Shown: positions 26,067 through 34,812, counted from the stretch's first letter. The stretch: 64,000 nucleotides of DNA from Chitinophagaceae bacterium (GCA_016720745.1 JADKKA010000022.1:186001-250000), one strand, 5' to 3'. Made by a program: numbers and translations. The notes: a model not told the origin generated them from the letters alone.

Positions 26067-26891
26067 ATGAAAGTTTCGATTCAGGGATATGAGGGCAGTT
26101 TTCACCAGGTGGCCGCACAATTATATTACGGCAAACAGGTGGAAGTGATTTGCTGTGATACCTTCCGGGAAGTGGTTAAAATCGCCGCTAATAAAAAGGA
26201 AAGCGATGGTGGCGTAATGGCTATTGAAAACTCCATTGCAGGCAGTATCCTTCCCAATTATAATTTATTACAGAAAAGTAATCTCAGGATTGCCGGGGAA
26301 ATCTATCTCCAGATTCGTCAAAACCTGCTGGTGAATCCCGGTGTAAAACTGGAAGATATCAGAGAAGTACATTCCCATACCATGGCATTACAACAATGCG
26401 ATGTGTTTCTGGATAAATACAAATGGAAACTGGTGGAAACAGATGATACGGCATTAAGTGCCAGACATATTCACCAGCACCGGAGCCGGCACACGGCCGC
26501 AGTAGCCAGTAAACTCGCAGCAGAATTATATCAACTGGAAGTGCTTGCGCCAAATATTCATACCATGAAAAATAATTATACCCGTTTCCTGATGTTGCAG
26601 CGGGAAGAATTATTTGAGCAGGATCAGTCAGCCAATAAAGCCTCTGTCACTTTTCATACCGATCATTCCAGAGGGAGCCTGGCCAAAGTATTAGGCCGGA
26701 TCGCCGAAGGGGGAATCAATCTCAGCAAACTGCAGAGTTTTCCGATCCCCGGTACCGAATTTAAATATGCCTTTCATGCCGATATGGAGTTTGATTCTAT
26801 TCCACAGTTTGAAGAAGTGATTGGGGCTATTCGTCCTATGACGGAAGCCATTAAAATTTATGGTGTCTATAAAAGAGGCGTATGGAAATAA
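26067..26891 (+). CDS. pheA: Prephenate dehydratase
   Basis: Converts prephenate to phenylpyruvate, the Phe-specific step. The substrate domain spans residues about 2-180 (start VSIQGYEGSFHQVAA, middle IENSIAGSI, and the TRF motif in NNYTRFLMLQ). A C-terminal ACT domain (about 192-270, VTFHTDHSRGSLAKVLGRIAEGGINL) is the usual Phe feedback site. There is no chorismate mutase domain, which is instead fused to DAHP synthase in this cluster. A five-codon frame at 26053-26070 overlaps the start codon as ATGA and could couple translation. The gene is first after the attenuator and runs into the aminotransferase gene 28 bases downstream. Confidence 0.93.
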   Translation: MKVSIQGYEGSFHQVAAQLYYGKQVEVICCDTFREVVKIAANKKESDGGVMAIENSIAGSILPNYNLLQKSNLRIAGEIYLQIRQNLLVNPGVKLEDIREVHSHTMALQQCDVFLDKYKWKLVETDDTALSARHIHQHRSRHTAAVASKLAAELYQLEVLAPNIHTMKNNYTRFLMLQREELFEQDQSANKASVTFHTDHSRGSLAKVLGRIAEGGINLSKLQSFPIPGTEFKYAFHADMEFDSIPQFEEVIGAIRPMTEAIKIYGVYKRGVWK

Positions 26892-26919
26892 ATTTTCCAA
26901 AGCGGAACATTATCGCATT

Positions 26920-28074
26920 ATGAAAACAAGTAAAAGATTAAAAGGCATCGGTGAATATTATTTCTCGCAGAAACTGCGGGAAATAGAATCATTAAATCAA
27001 TCCGGTGCACCCATCATCAATCTGGGTATTGGTAGTCCCGATCTTCCTCCGCATCCGGATGTGATTAAAACGCTTCAGGAAGAAGCTGCCAAAACCAATG
27101 TACATGCTTATCAGTCTTACAAGGGATCACCGGTATTGCGTAAAGCCATGGCCGGCTGGTACCAGCAATGGTATGGTGTGAATCTTGATCCGGATACGGA
27201 AATACTTCCGCTGATCGGGAGTAAGGAAGGGATCATGCATATCTGTATGACCTACCTGGATAAGGGTGACAAGGTGTTGGTGCCAGATCCCGGATATCCT
27301 ACCTATAGCAGTGCGATCAAACTGGCAGGAGGGAAAGCTGTACCGTATACTTTACTTGCTTCAAATCAGTACGAACCGGATTTTGATCAGCTGAAAAAGA
27401 AAGCCGGAAAGATCAAGCTGATGTTTGTGAACTATCCGCAAATGCCGACCGGACAATTGCCTTCGGTAACACTGATGGAGAGACTGGTTCGTTTTGCAAA
27501 AAAACATCAGATCCTGATTGTTCATGACAATCCTTATAGTTTTATCCTGAATGAGCAACCGATGAGTTTGCTTTCGGTGAAAGGGGCAAAAGAAGTGGTG
27601 ATTGAATTGAACTCTTTGAGTAAATCACACAATATGGCCGGCTGGAGAGTGGGGATGCTTTGCGGGTCAAAGGAAAGAATTGAAGAAGTCCTGCGTTTCA
27701 AAAGCAATATGGACAGCGGGATGTTTCTACCTGTTCAGCTGGCAGCAGCAAAGGCTTTGGGCCTGGGAAAAGAATGGCATGATTCAGTAAATCAGGTATA
27801 CCGTGAACGAAGAGAAAAAGTTTTCATTTTGCTTGATGAGTTGGGATGTACATACAACAAAGAGCAGGCGGGTATGTTTGTGTGGGCCGCTATTCCCGAA
27901 AAATACAAAGACGGGTTTGCCCTCAGTGATGAAGTATTGTACAAAGCAAGGGTCTTTATTACACCCGGCGGCATATTCGGGGAGGCGGGACTGCCATATA
28001 TCAGGGTCAGTCTTTGCAGCCCGGTAGAAAAATTTGAAGAAGCAATAAAAAGAATACTGGCGATAAAGGATTAG
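26920..28074 (+). CDS. PLP-dependent class I/II aminotransferase, probably aromatic or aspartate type
   Basis: A fold-type I aminotransferase of 384 residues. The PLP lysine lies in LNSLSKSHNMAGWRVG (about residues 228-243). NYPQMPTGQLP (about 168-178) stands where the NPxNPTG motif is usual. The C-terminal GIFGEAGLPYIRVSLCSP provides the substrate-binding Arg. Its place between pheA and tyrA suggests it finishes the making of Phe and Tyr from phenylpyruvate and 4-hydroxyphenylpyruvate, or supplies an arogenate route. The annotation by similarity alone would be aspartate aminotransferase-like. I start at MKTSKRLKGIGEYYFS; the open frame extends 20 codons upstream over the end of pheA. Confidence 0.88.
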   Translation: MKTSKRLKGIGEYYFSQKLREIESLNQSGAPIINLGIGSPDLPPHPDVIKTLQEEAAKTNVHAYQSYKGSPVLRKAMAGWYQQWYGVNLDPDTEILPLIGSKEGIMHICMTYLDKGDKVLVPDPGYPTYSSAIKLAGGKAVPYTLLASNQYEPDFDQLKKKAGKIKLMFVNYPQMPTGQLPSVTLMERLVRFAKKHQILIVHDNPYSFILNEQPMSLLSVKGAKEVVIELNSLSKSHNMAGWRVGMLCGSKERIEEVLRFKSNMDSGMFLPVQLAAAKALGLGKEWHDSVNQVYRERREKVFILLDELGCTYNKEQAGMFVWAAIPEKYKDGFALSDEVLYKARVFITPGGIFGEAGLPYIRVSLCSPVEKFEEAIKRILAIKD

Positions 28075-28098
28075 CATGTTGATGCATCATTCAAATAA

Positions 28099-28953
28099 AT
28101 GAACATGGAAAGAAAAAAAATTGCAATCGTTGGGACGGGGCTTATCGGAGGCTCCCTGGCCATTCAATTGCACGAGAAGAAAATTTCTTCCCGGCTGATT
28201 GGGGTGGATGCCAATCCGATGCATGCTCAACAGGCCCTGGAACTGGAACTGGTGGATGAAATATTATCACTGGAAGACGCGGTTCGCGAAGCAGATGTAG
28301 TGGTATTGGCCATACCGGTTGATAGTTTGGTGCATTTGTTGCCCCTGGTGCTGGACCTGGTGGATCAGCAGATCGTACTGGACCTGGGTTCCACCAAATC
28401 GCAATTAATTGAAGTGGTGAAAAATCATCCGAAAAGAGGAAGATATGTGGCGACGCATCCGATGTGGGGAACAGAATACAGTGGTCCGGCTGCTGCGGTA
28501 CGCGGAGCTTATGAAAACAAAGCCGTGATTTTTTGTAATGCGGCAGATTCAGATGCAGATGCTTTGCAATGGGTAAAGCAGATGTATAAAAAGATTGGAA
28601 TGCATTTACTGGATATGGAAGCGAAGGCGCATGACCTGCATGCTGCTTATGTCAGTCATATTTCACACATTACTTCTTTTGCACTGGCCAATACGGTATT
28701 GCAAAAAGAGAAAGAAGAGAACGCCATCTTCGAACTGGCATCTGCCGGTTTTGAAAGCACGGTGCGGCTGGCAAAAAGTAATCCTGCTATGTGGGTGCCC
28801 ATTTTTTTACAAAACCGGGAAAATGTGCTGGATGTACTGAATGAACATATAGCACAGCTGACCCGATTCAGGGATTCGATTCAGGAAGGTGAGACAGAAC
28901 AACTGCGGACATTAATTGAACAGGCCAATACCATTAAGAGAATCATCCGCTAA
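28099..28953 (+). CDS. tyrA: Prephenate dehydrogenase
   Basis: Oxidatively decarboxylates prephenate to 4-hydroxyphenylpyruvate, the Tyr-specific step. A Rossmann NAD(P)-binding motif opens the protein (IAIVGTGLIGGSLA, residues about 8-21). The conserved VLDLGSTKSQLIEVV (about 98-112) and the substrate His in THPMWGTEYSGPAAA (about 122-136) follow. The C-terminal part is the helical dimerisation domain. No ACT or chorismate mutase domain is fused, and 284 residues is normal for this short type. It follows the aminotransferase after 24 bp. With pheA upstream both branches of the pathway sit under one attenuator, matching the mixed Tyr/Phe leader. Confidence 0.92.
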   Translation: MNMERKKIAIVGTGLIGGSLAIQLHEKKISSRLIGVDANPMHAQQALELELVDEILSLEDAVREADVVVLAIPVDSLVHLLPLVLDLVDQQIVLDLGSTKSQLIEVVKNHPKRGRYVATHPMWGTEYSGPAAAVRGAYENKAVIFCNAADSDADALQWVKQMYKKIGMHLLDMEAKAHDLHAAYVSHISHITSFALANTVLQKEKEENAIFELASAGFESTVRLAKSNPAMWVPIFLQNRENVLDVLNEHIAQLTRFRDSIQEGETEQLRTLIEQANTIKRIIR

Positions 28954-29032
28954 AAGGTGAAAACAGGAAGCCATTAAAAAGATAAAGAAAAATATATGAC
29001 CCATTTCTGTCCTTCTTACCGGACAGGGAGAT

Positions 29033-29040
29033 TAAATTTG
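29033..29040 (+). promoter_or_regulatory. Putative internal -7 element (TAAATTTG)
   Basis: Exact TAnnTTTG match five bases before the DAHP synthase start. Just upstream, CTGTCC and GGACAG (about 29007-29026) form a small palindrome. It may give the later genes some transcription that escapes the attenuator. Confidence 0.5.
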
Positions 29041-29045
29041 TAAAA

Positions 29046-30134
29046 ATGCAAACAACAGCAGCATCCTTGAATGAAAAAGTACAGGCCGTCTGGAATAAGC
29101 GGCCGATGATTATCAGTGGTCCATGTAGTGCCGAAACAGAAGAGCAATTAATTGCAACCGCACAAAGACTGGCAGCCACCGGAAAAGTGGATATGCTCAG
29201 GGCTGGTATCTGGAAACCCCGTACCAAACCGGGCATGTTTGAAGGGGTAGGTGCCAAAGGTTTACCCTGGCTGCAGCAAGCCAAAAAATTAACCGGACTT
29301 CCCACCACAGTGGAAGTTGCCACCGGCAAACAAGTACAGGATGCGCTGACATTTGATGTAGATGTACTCTGGATTGGTGCCCGTACAACTGTGAATCCAT
29401 TCAGTGTACAGGAACTGGCGGATGCATTGCGGGGTGTGGATGTACCCGTACTGATCAAGAACCCGGTCAATCCGGATATGGAATTATGGAGTGGTGCGGT
29501 GGAAAGAGTAGCGAGGGCCGGTATCAAACAAATCGGATTGATCCATCGCGGATTCAGTTCTTATGGAAATACAGAATACCGAAATGCCCCGATGTGGCAT
29601 TTAGCGATTGATATGAAACTGAAATATCCGGATATGCCATTCATTAACGATCCTTCTCATATCTGTGGCCGCCGGGATATTTTACTCGATACCATGCAAA
29701 AGGCGATTGACCTTGACTATGACGGGTTCATTATTGAAAGTCATATTGACCCGGACAATGCCTGGAGTGATGCCAAGCAGCAGGTGACTCCGGAACGTTT
29801 GGCAGAAATGCTCGACAGTATTGTATGGAGAAGAGAAGATGTAAACTCAGAGGAGTACCATGCGGCTCTGGAGAAACTGCGTAACCAGATTAATCAGCTG
29901 GATGATGAGCTCATGCAGATACTCAGCCGAAGAATGATCATTGCGGAGCAGATTGGTCAGTATAAAAAAGATAATAATATCACCATCCTGCAAACCAACC
30001 GCTGGAATGAAATCATTGAACGTGCCACAGCCCGCGGTGAAAAAATCGGTCTGAGCAAGGAATTCATCACCCGGTATTTTGATGCGGTGCATATGGAAAG
30101 TATTAATCATCAGAAGAAAGTGTTGGATAGCTAG
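29046..30134 (+). CDS. Bifunctional DAHP synthase / chorismate mutase
   Basis: Two pathway enzymes in one chain of 362 residues. The N-terminal part (about 1-265) is a DAHP synthase of the KDO8P-synthase-like type, with IISGPCSAETEEQL (18-31), RAGIWKPRTKPGMFEG (about 54-69), VLIKNPVNPD, and NDPSHICGRRD (about 202-212). It condenses PEP and erythrose 4-phosphate. The C-terminal part (about 275-362) is an AroQ-type chorismate mutase: LRNQINQLDDELMQILSRRM then EQIGQYKK. The fusion can let prephenate or chorismate feedback on the first step. The start is supported by the -7 element five bases before. The stop codon lies inside the repeat array that follows. Confidence 0.92.
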   Translation: MQTTAASLNEKVQAVWNKRPMIISGPCSAETEEQLIATAQRLAATGKVDMLRAGIWKPRTKPGMFEGVGAKGLPWLQQAKKLTGLPTTVEVATGKQVQDALTFDVDVLWIGARTTVNPFSVQELADALRGVDVPVLIKNPVNPDMELWSGAVERVARAGIKQIGLIHRGFSSYGNTEYRNAPMWHLAIDMKLKYPDMPFINDPSHICGRRDILLDTMQKAIDLDYDGFIIESHIDPDNAWSDAKQQVTPERLAEMLDSIVWRREDVNSEEYHAALEKLRNQINQLDDELMQILSRRMIIAEQIGQYKKDNNITILQTNRWNEIIERATARGEKIGLSKEFITRYFDAVHMESINHQKKVLDS

Positions 30135-30250
30135 TGGCGAGTGGCTAGTGGCTAGTGGCGAGTGGCTAGTGGGGAGTGGCAAGTGGGGGTCGGCTAGTAG
30201 GGTACGGTAAGTTGGTAGTGGGGAGTCAGTAGAGGCGAGTGGCGAGTGGG
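30129..30250. repeat. Tandem short-word repeat (AGTGGCTAGTGGCGAGTGGC family)
   Basis: Imperfect copies of AGTGGC(G/T)AGTGG with a period of about 7-14 bases run from the DAHP synthase stop codon to about 30250, with drifting words toward the end. It then passes into a T-rich stretch (CTCTTGTTTCTTGGTTCTTG). This lies in the middle of the aromatic operon. Confidence 0.8.
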
Positions 30251-30355
30251 GATAAGGAAACAGTTGTTCTGTGGCTAACATTTACATAAGCAGATCGGGT
30301 TTAATTTTTTATTTATTTGTCTCTTGTTTCTTGGTTCTTGTGTTTTTTTTAAATT

Positions 30356-31375
30356 ATGGAGAAGCGCCGCTTTAAATTTTCAGCCTCATCTACTGATCTG
30401 CATTTTGCAGCCGGCTTCAGTGCGTTGAAAAAAATCACTGATCCCAAAGCAAGTATCCTGATTACTGATGAAAATGTATTCAGGGCCCATGCTAAGAAAA
30501 TGAAAGGTTGGAATACGATTGTGCTGAAACCAGGTGAGGAGTTTAAAGTTCAATCCACTGTTGATGCGGTGATTGAACAGCTGATTGCCATGGAAGCCGA
30601 CCGGAAAACCACATTGGTTGGAGTGGGAGGCGGGGTCATTACTGATCTTACTGGGTATGTGGCATCGGTGTATATGCGCGGACTGCGTTTTGGTTTTGTA
30701 CCTACTTCCATCCTGGGACTGGTAGATGCATCTATTGGGGGGAAGAACGGAATTGATGTAGGTATTTATAAGAATATGGTTGGTGTGATACGCCAGCCGG
30801 ATTTTATCCTGCATGATATGCAGTTCCTGAATAGTCTGCCCACATCTGAATGGGAGAATGGCTTCGCCGAGATTATCAAACATGCCTGTATCAAAGATTC
30901 CCGGATGTTTGCAGCACTCGAAGCCTCCTCATTAAAACAGTACCAGTCAAGGAAAACAGCTATCTGCCAAATGGTGCAGCAAAATGCAATGATCAAACTC
31001 AGGGTAGTGCAGCAGGATGAATTTGAAAAAGGCGATCGTCGTTTATTGAATTTTGGCCATACTCTTGGTCACGCCCTGGAAACACAATATGAATTATTAC
31101 ACGGACAGGCGATTGCAATTGGTATGACCTATGCCTGTCATATTTCAGAACAGCTTTGCGGGTTTAAACAAACGGAGCAGGTTGTTAATCTTTTATCGAA
31201 ATATAATCTCCCGACTTACGCAACATTTGACCGGCAAAAAGTGTTTGAAGTACTGAAGATGGATAAGAAAAGAGAGAGAAAAGAAATGAATTATGTGCTG
31301 CTGGAAAAAATCGGAAAAGGAGTGGTTAAAACCATTCCGCTGTCTCAATTAGAAAAAATAATTACACGGTTATAG
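30356..31375 (+). CDS. aroB: 3-Dehydroquinate synthase
   Basis: Second step of the shikimate pathway: makes dehydroquinate from DAHP with NAD and a divalent metal. The NAD-binding GVGGGVITDLTGYVASVYMR (about residues 87-106) and PTSILGLVDASIGGKNGIDV (about 117-136) motifs are standard. The metal-binding region ENGFAEIIKHACI (about 168-180) and FGHTLGHALE (about 230-239) supply Glu and His ligands. The 339-residue length is slightly short of the typical 355-360. It is separated from the DAHP synthase gene by the tandem-repeat spacer, so it might be a second transcription unit. Confidence 0.94.
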   Translation: MEKRRFKFSASSTDLHFAAGFSALKKITDPKASILITDENVFRAHAKKMKGWNTIVLKPGEEFKVQSTVDAVIEQLIAMEADRKTTLVGVGGGVITDLTGYVASVYMRGLRFGFVPTSILGLVDASIGGKNGIDVGIYKNMVGVIRQPDFILHDMQFLNSLPTSEWENGFAEIIKHACIKDSRMFAALEASSLKQYQSRKTAICQMVQQNAMIKLRVVQQDEFEKGDRRLLNFGHTLGHALETQYELLHGQAIAIGMTYACHISEQLCGFKQTEQVVNLLSKYNLPTYATFDRQKVFEVLKMDKKRERKEMNYVLLEKIGKGVVKTIPLSQLEKIITRL

Positions 31376-31464
31376 AAAAATAAGTTTTTGTAAAACAGGT
31401 ACCCGGTTGATGCCGGAAATTTGAGTTTTTCAATTATACATGTATTCATCGCAGTAATCAACCA

Positions 31465-32775
31465 ATGAAAGCAACCATTCGCCCAACCCGGTTAAAAGGC
31501 AGTATCCTGGCTCCGGCTTCCAAGAGTTCAATGCAAAGAGCCTGTGCGGCCGCGTTATTAAATAAAGGAGTATCGAGGTTACTGAATCCCGGCCATTCCA
31601 ACGATGATAAAGCCGCGATTGGAATCATCCAGGCATTAGGTGCCACAGTTACCCATGAGCAGGATGCATTGGTCATTAAAAGCGGGGGAGTGCAGCCTAT
31701 CGCTGATACGATCCATTGCGGAGAGAGTGGTTTAAGTATCCGGATGTTTACTCCATTGGTGGCATTGAGCAACCAGGAAATAACTATCAACGGTTCTGGA
31801 AGCCTCTTGACAAGGCCCATGGATTTTTTTGATGAAGTGCTGCCGCAATTAGGAGTAAAGATCAGCAGTCAGGAAGGCAAATTGCCAATGACTGTACAGG
31901 GGCCCTTACAGCCCCGGAATATTACAATGGATGGATCATTGAGTTCGCAGTTCCTGACCGGACTGCTGATGGCTTATGGTCAAACATCCGAAGGCAGCAT
32001 ACAGGAGGAAACCACCATCACGGTAAAGGACCTCAAGAGTAAACCATATATTGATTTGACACTGGATGTCATGAAGCAATTCGGCTTGAATGTACCGGTG
32101 CATTCTAATTACGAAAAATTTGTTTTTAGCAAACAACCGACAAGTGAAGCCATTAATTCTCCAGTGGAATATGTTGTTGAAGGCGACTGGAGTGGTGGCG
32201 CTTTTCTCCTGGTGGCTGGCCTCATTGCGGGTCCGGTTACAGTGCGGGGACTGGATCTTACATCAACTCAGGCCGACAGGGCCATTATTGATGCGTTGAT
32301 GGCCGCCAATGCTGCGATTGCGATGGATGCGAAAGGAATCACGGTTCATCCGGGAGAAATGGATGGTTTTTATTTTGATGCCACTGATTGTCCTGATCTG
32401 TTTCCTCCCCTGGTGGCTTTAGCTGCCTATTGTAATGGTCAAACGACTATCCGGGGTGTGAGCCGGTTGATGCATAAGGAAAGTAACCGGGCCTTAACCC
32501 TGCAGGATGAGTTTGATAAAATGGGTGTTTTCATTGAACTGGAAGGAGATACTATGACCATACACGGAAGTGAATTTGTAAAAGGAGCTGATGTTCATTC
32601 GAATCATGATCACCGGATTGCAATGGCCTGTGCCGTGGCTGCATTAAACGCAGTAGATGAAACAGTAATTGATGAGGCCGGGGCAGTGAATAAATCTTAC
32701 CCTGATTTTTTTAAAGACCTTGAAAAACTGGGCGCTGACGTATCTTTAGATAACAAGATTAAACTTCATGAATAG
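31465..32775 (+). CDS. aroA: 5-Enolpyruvylshikimate-3-phosphate synthase
   Basis: Joins PEP to shikimate 3-phosphate. The 436-residue product has the two-domain EPSPS pattern: SKSSMQR (residues 19-25) for the SKSxxxR motif, SLSSQFLTGLL near 159-169, DCPDLFPPLVAL (about 311-322), RLMHKESNRA (about 334-343), and a DHRIAMACAVAAL segment near the C terminus (about 383-395). At the site where many EPSPS have GNAGTAMRP, this protein has GESGLSIRM (86-94). That changes the Thr and Pro equivalents while keeping Gly and Arg. It overlaps aroC by 8 bp. Confidence 0.93.
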   Translation: MKATIRPTRLKGSILAPASKSSMQRACAAALLNKGVSRLLNPGHSNDDKAAIGIIQALGATVTHEQDALVIKSGGVQPIADTIHCGESGLSIRMFTPLVALSNQEITINGSGSLLTRPMDFFDEVLPQLGVKISSQEGKLPMTVQGPLQPRNITMDGSLSSQFLTGLLMAYGQTSEGSIQEETTITVKDLKSKPYIDLTLDVMKQFGLNVPVHSNYEKFVFSKQPTSEAINSPVEYVVEGDWSGGAFLLVAGLIAGPVTVRGLDLTSTQADRAIIDALMAANAAIAMDAKGITVHPGEMDGFYFDATDCPDLFPPLVALAAYCNGQTTIRGVSRLMHKESNRALTLQDEFDKMGVFIELEGDTMTIHGSEFVKGADVHSNHDHRIAMACAVAALNAVDETVIDEAGAVNKSYPDFFKDLEKLGADVSLDNKIKLHE

Positions 32776-33790
32776 TTTTGGGATGCTTTTCCGGATTTCC
32801 ATTTTCGGTGAATCACATGGTGAATGTGTGGGCATTACCATTGATGGTTGTCCGGCAGGATTGCCATTGACAGCTGAAGATATGTTGCCTGATCTGGAAA
32901 GAAGAAAGGGCGGACAAGGCAAAGGAACCACGCCACGTAAAGAAGATGATTATCCGCTGATCAAAAGCGGTGTATTCAATGGAATGACAACCGGATTTCC
33001 CATTACTATCCTATTTGAAAACAAGAATACCAGGAGTGAGGATTACGACAAACAACGGAGTATCCCCAGGCCTGGTCATGCTGATTGGGTGGCGCACCAG
33101 AAATTTGGCGGACATGAGGATTACCGGGGCGGTGGACATTTCAGTGCCCGCTTAACTACCGGGATTGTTGCTGCGGGTGCAATTGCTAAGAAATTGCTGA
33201 TGTTGGGTGTGTCATATCATGGGGAGACCTCACCCCTGACCATACAGGCTTTTGTGACAGAAATCGGCGGCGATAATAACCTTGAGCAGGGTTTACAAAA
33301 AGCAATTGATGCCAAGGATTCAGTGGGCGGACTGGTGGAATGCAGGGTTAGCGGATTACCCGTGGGTTTAGGCGAACCTTATTTTGATTCACTGGAATCA
33401 GCCCTGGCACATATTGTATTTGCCATTCCGGCTGTCAGGGGAATTGAGTTCGGAACTGGTTTTGCTGCAGCGAAAATGTTTGGAAGTGAACACAACGATG
33501 CCATCGAAGATATGGAGGGTACCACCCGTACCAACCATGCCGGCGGAGTAGTGGGTGGCATCAGTAACGGGAATGAACTGGTATTCAGGCTGGCGGTAAA
33601 ACCGACATCTTCTACGCCAAAAGAACAAAATAGCTTGAATTGGGAGACCGGTACAACTGAAGATTTTACCATTAAAGGGCGTCATGATTTATGTGTGGCT
33701 TTAAGAGCACCGGTTATTGTAGAAGCCGTAACCGCCATTGTGCTGGCCGATTTCATGTTGCTTCATCAACAAATTAAACGGGTGCTATAA
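32768..33790 (+). CDS. aroC: Chorismate synthase
   Basis: Last step of the shikimate pathway: makes chorismate from EPSP with reduced FMN. Signatures include FGESHGECVGITIDGCPAG (about residues 13-31), the RP GHADW segment (about 98-104) and GGHFSARLTT (about 119-128), together with FGSEHNDAIE (about 238-247) and the NHAGGVVGGISNG motif (about 256-268). The length of 340 residues is close to family norms. The start overlaps the end of aroA by 8 bp and the stop shares a base with the next ATG, so translation is likely coupled. It ends the recognised pathway genes; aroD/aroQ, aroE and aroK are not in the window. Confidence 0.95.
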   Translation: MNSFGMLFRISIFGESHGECVGITIDGCPAGLPLTAEDMLPDLERRKGGQGKGTTPRKEDDYPLIKSGVFNGMTTGFPITILFENKNTRSEDYDKQRSIPRPGHADWVAHQKFGGHEDYRGGGHFSARLTTGIVAAGAIAKKLLMLGVSYHGETSPLTIQAFVTEIGGDNNLEQGLQKAIDAKDSVGGLVECRVSGLPVGLGEPYFDSLESALAHIVFAIPAVRGIEFGTGFAAAKMFGSEHNDAIEDMEGTTRTNHAGGVVGGISNGNELVFRLAVKPTSSTPKEQNSLNWETGTTEDFTIKGRHDLCVALRAPVIVEAVTAIVLADFMLLHQQIKRVL

Positions 33791-34089
33791 TGCCAATAAT
33801 CTATCATGTTGCTTTTGCAGATGCCTGGGAGGACGCCAGACAAAAAGGGGCTTACGAGCATCCTTCCCTGAAGGATGAAGGGTTTATTCATTGCTCACAG
33901 GACCATCAGGTAGCCGGTGTACTGGAAAGATATTTTGATGGGAAAACAAACCTGGTGAAACTGGTGATTGATACTGATCAACTGACCAGTCATTATGTTT
34001 TCGACTGGTCACCTACCACACAGGATACATTTCCCCATGTATACGGACCGATCAATGTGTCGGCAGTCACCGATGTAATCCCATTATAA
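33790..34089 (+). CDS. DUF952 family protein
   Basis: A 99-residue protein of the DUF952 family. The pattern is clear: IIYHVAFADAWEDARQKGAY, then DEGFIHCSQDHQVAGVLERY, and a C-terminal FPHVYGPINVSAVTDV. The family has an alpha/beta fold and is of unknown function. The ATG shares its A with the aroC stop codon (TAATG), so it is probably co-translated with the aromatic genes. Whether that means a role in the pathway cannot be said. Its end overlaps the convergent dipeptidase gene by 6 bp. Confidence 0.85.
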   Translation: MPIIYHVAFADAWEDARQKGAYEHPSLKDEGFIHCSQDHQVAGVLERYFDGKTNLVKLVIDTDQLTSHYVFDWSPTTQDTFPHVYGPINVSAVTDVIPL

Positions 34090-34812
34090 ATCTTTTGCCA
34101 GTTTTTTAAATTCGATATCCAGTATTTCGAATTTTACCGCAGATGGCCAGGAGTAATGCCACCATTCATCAGCATAAGGTTTGAAACCGTTTTGTTCCAT
34201 CAGGTTTCGAAGCAGTTGGCGGTTCTGTAATACAGCTTCCGGTAATTTTGAAAATCCCTGGTGGGCGGTATCCGAGAAATTATCGAAGCCGGTCCCCATA
34301 TTCAGTTCCTGACCGGTTTTAAGCATAATAATGGTAAGATCAACGGCGATACCGCGGTTATGTCCACTTCCATTTCGGGGATGTGCCACAAATCTTTCAT
34401 CCCGGATCAGGTCCCAGAATTTTACGGTTACAGAATAAGGCCGGTAGGCATCAAAAATTTTCAGTCCCATTCCCTTTTTAGCCAGTTCCTCCTGTACATT
34501 GTTCAGGGCTTCGGCTGCAGGTTTTCTTAAAAAAGTCTGACGGGTTCCGGCGGGATACATCAGCCGGTGCATGAAATTATTGGTACTGGCATATCGGAGA
34601 TCATATACAATCCCTGGAACAGCGTCCCGTAGTTCTACCATGGTTTTACTGACTTCCTGCTTCACCTGTTTTTTATACTCCTCATATTTGGAAGTAACCG
34701 GAGGCCGGATATACCCGGTATCCTGTGCAGTCGTTTGGTAAAAGGGGGCAGTTATAAAAAAGAGACAGCAGCAGCTATAACTGCGAAAAGCTTTTTGTAT
34801 TTTGTTACTCAT
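34084..34812 (-). CDS. D-alanyl-D-alanine dipeptidase (VanX/DdpX type)
   Basis: Zinc peptidase of the M15D group that splits D-Ala-D-Ala. All catalytic parts can be seen in the 242 residues: the Arg in FDAYRPY (about 119-125), zinc ligands His and Asp in SGHNRGIAVD (about 147-156), and Glu plus the third zinc ligand His in DEWWHYSW (about 214-221). A hydrophobic N-terminal segment (CCCLFFITAPFYQTTAQ) suggests export to the periplasm. It is divergent from an L,D-transpeptidase gene, with only 63 bp between start codons. A role in cell-wall D-Ala-D-Ala recycling is likely; resistance would need other van genes, which are absent. Confidence 0.88.
   Translation of the reverse strand: MSNKIQKAFRSYSCCCLFFITAPFYQTTAQDTGYIRPPVTSKYEEYKKQVKQEVSKTMVELRDAVPGIVYDLRYASTNNFMHRLMYPAGTRQTFLRKPAAEALNNVQEELAKKGMGLKIFDAYRPYSVTVKFWDLIRDERFVAHPRNGSGHNRGIAVDLTIIMLKTGQELNMGTGFDNFSDTAHQGFSKLPEAVLQNRQLLRNLMEQNGFKPYADEWWHYSWPSAVKFEILDIEFKKLAKDL

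Noticed and set aside
26053..26070. Five-codon frame overlapping the pheA start (ATGA)
   Set aside because: It could couple translation, but such a short frame is expected by chance. Not listed as a gene.
30129..30250. CRISPR-like or minisatellite coding repeat
   Set aside because: Short imperfect words without spacers and with in-frame stops; treated as a spacer repeat.
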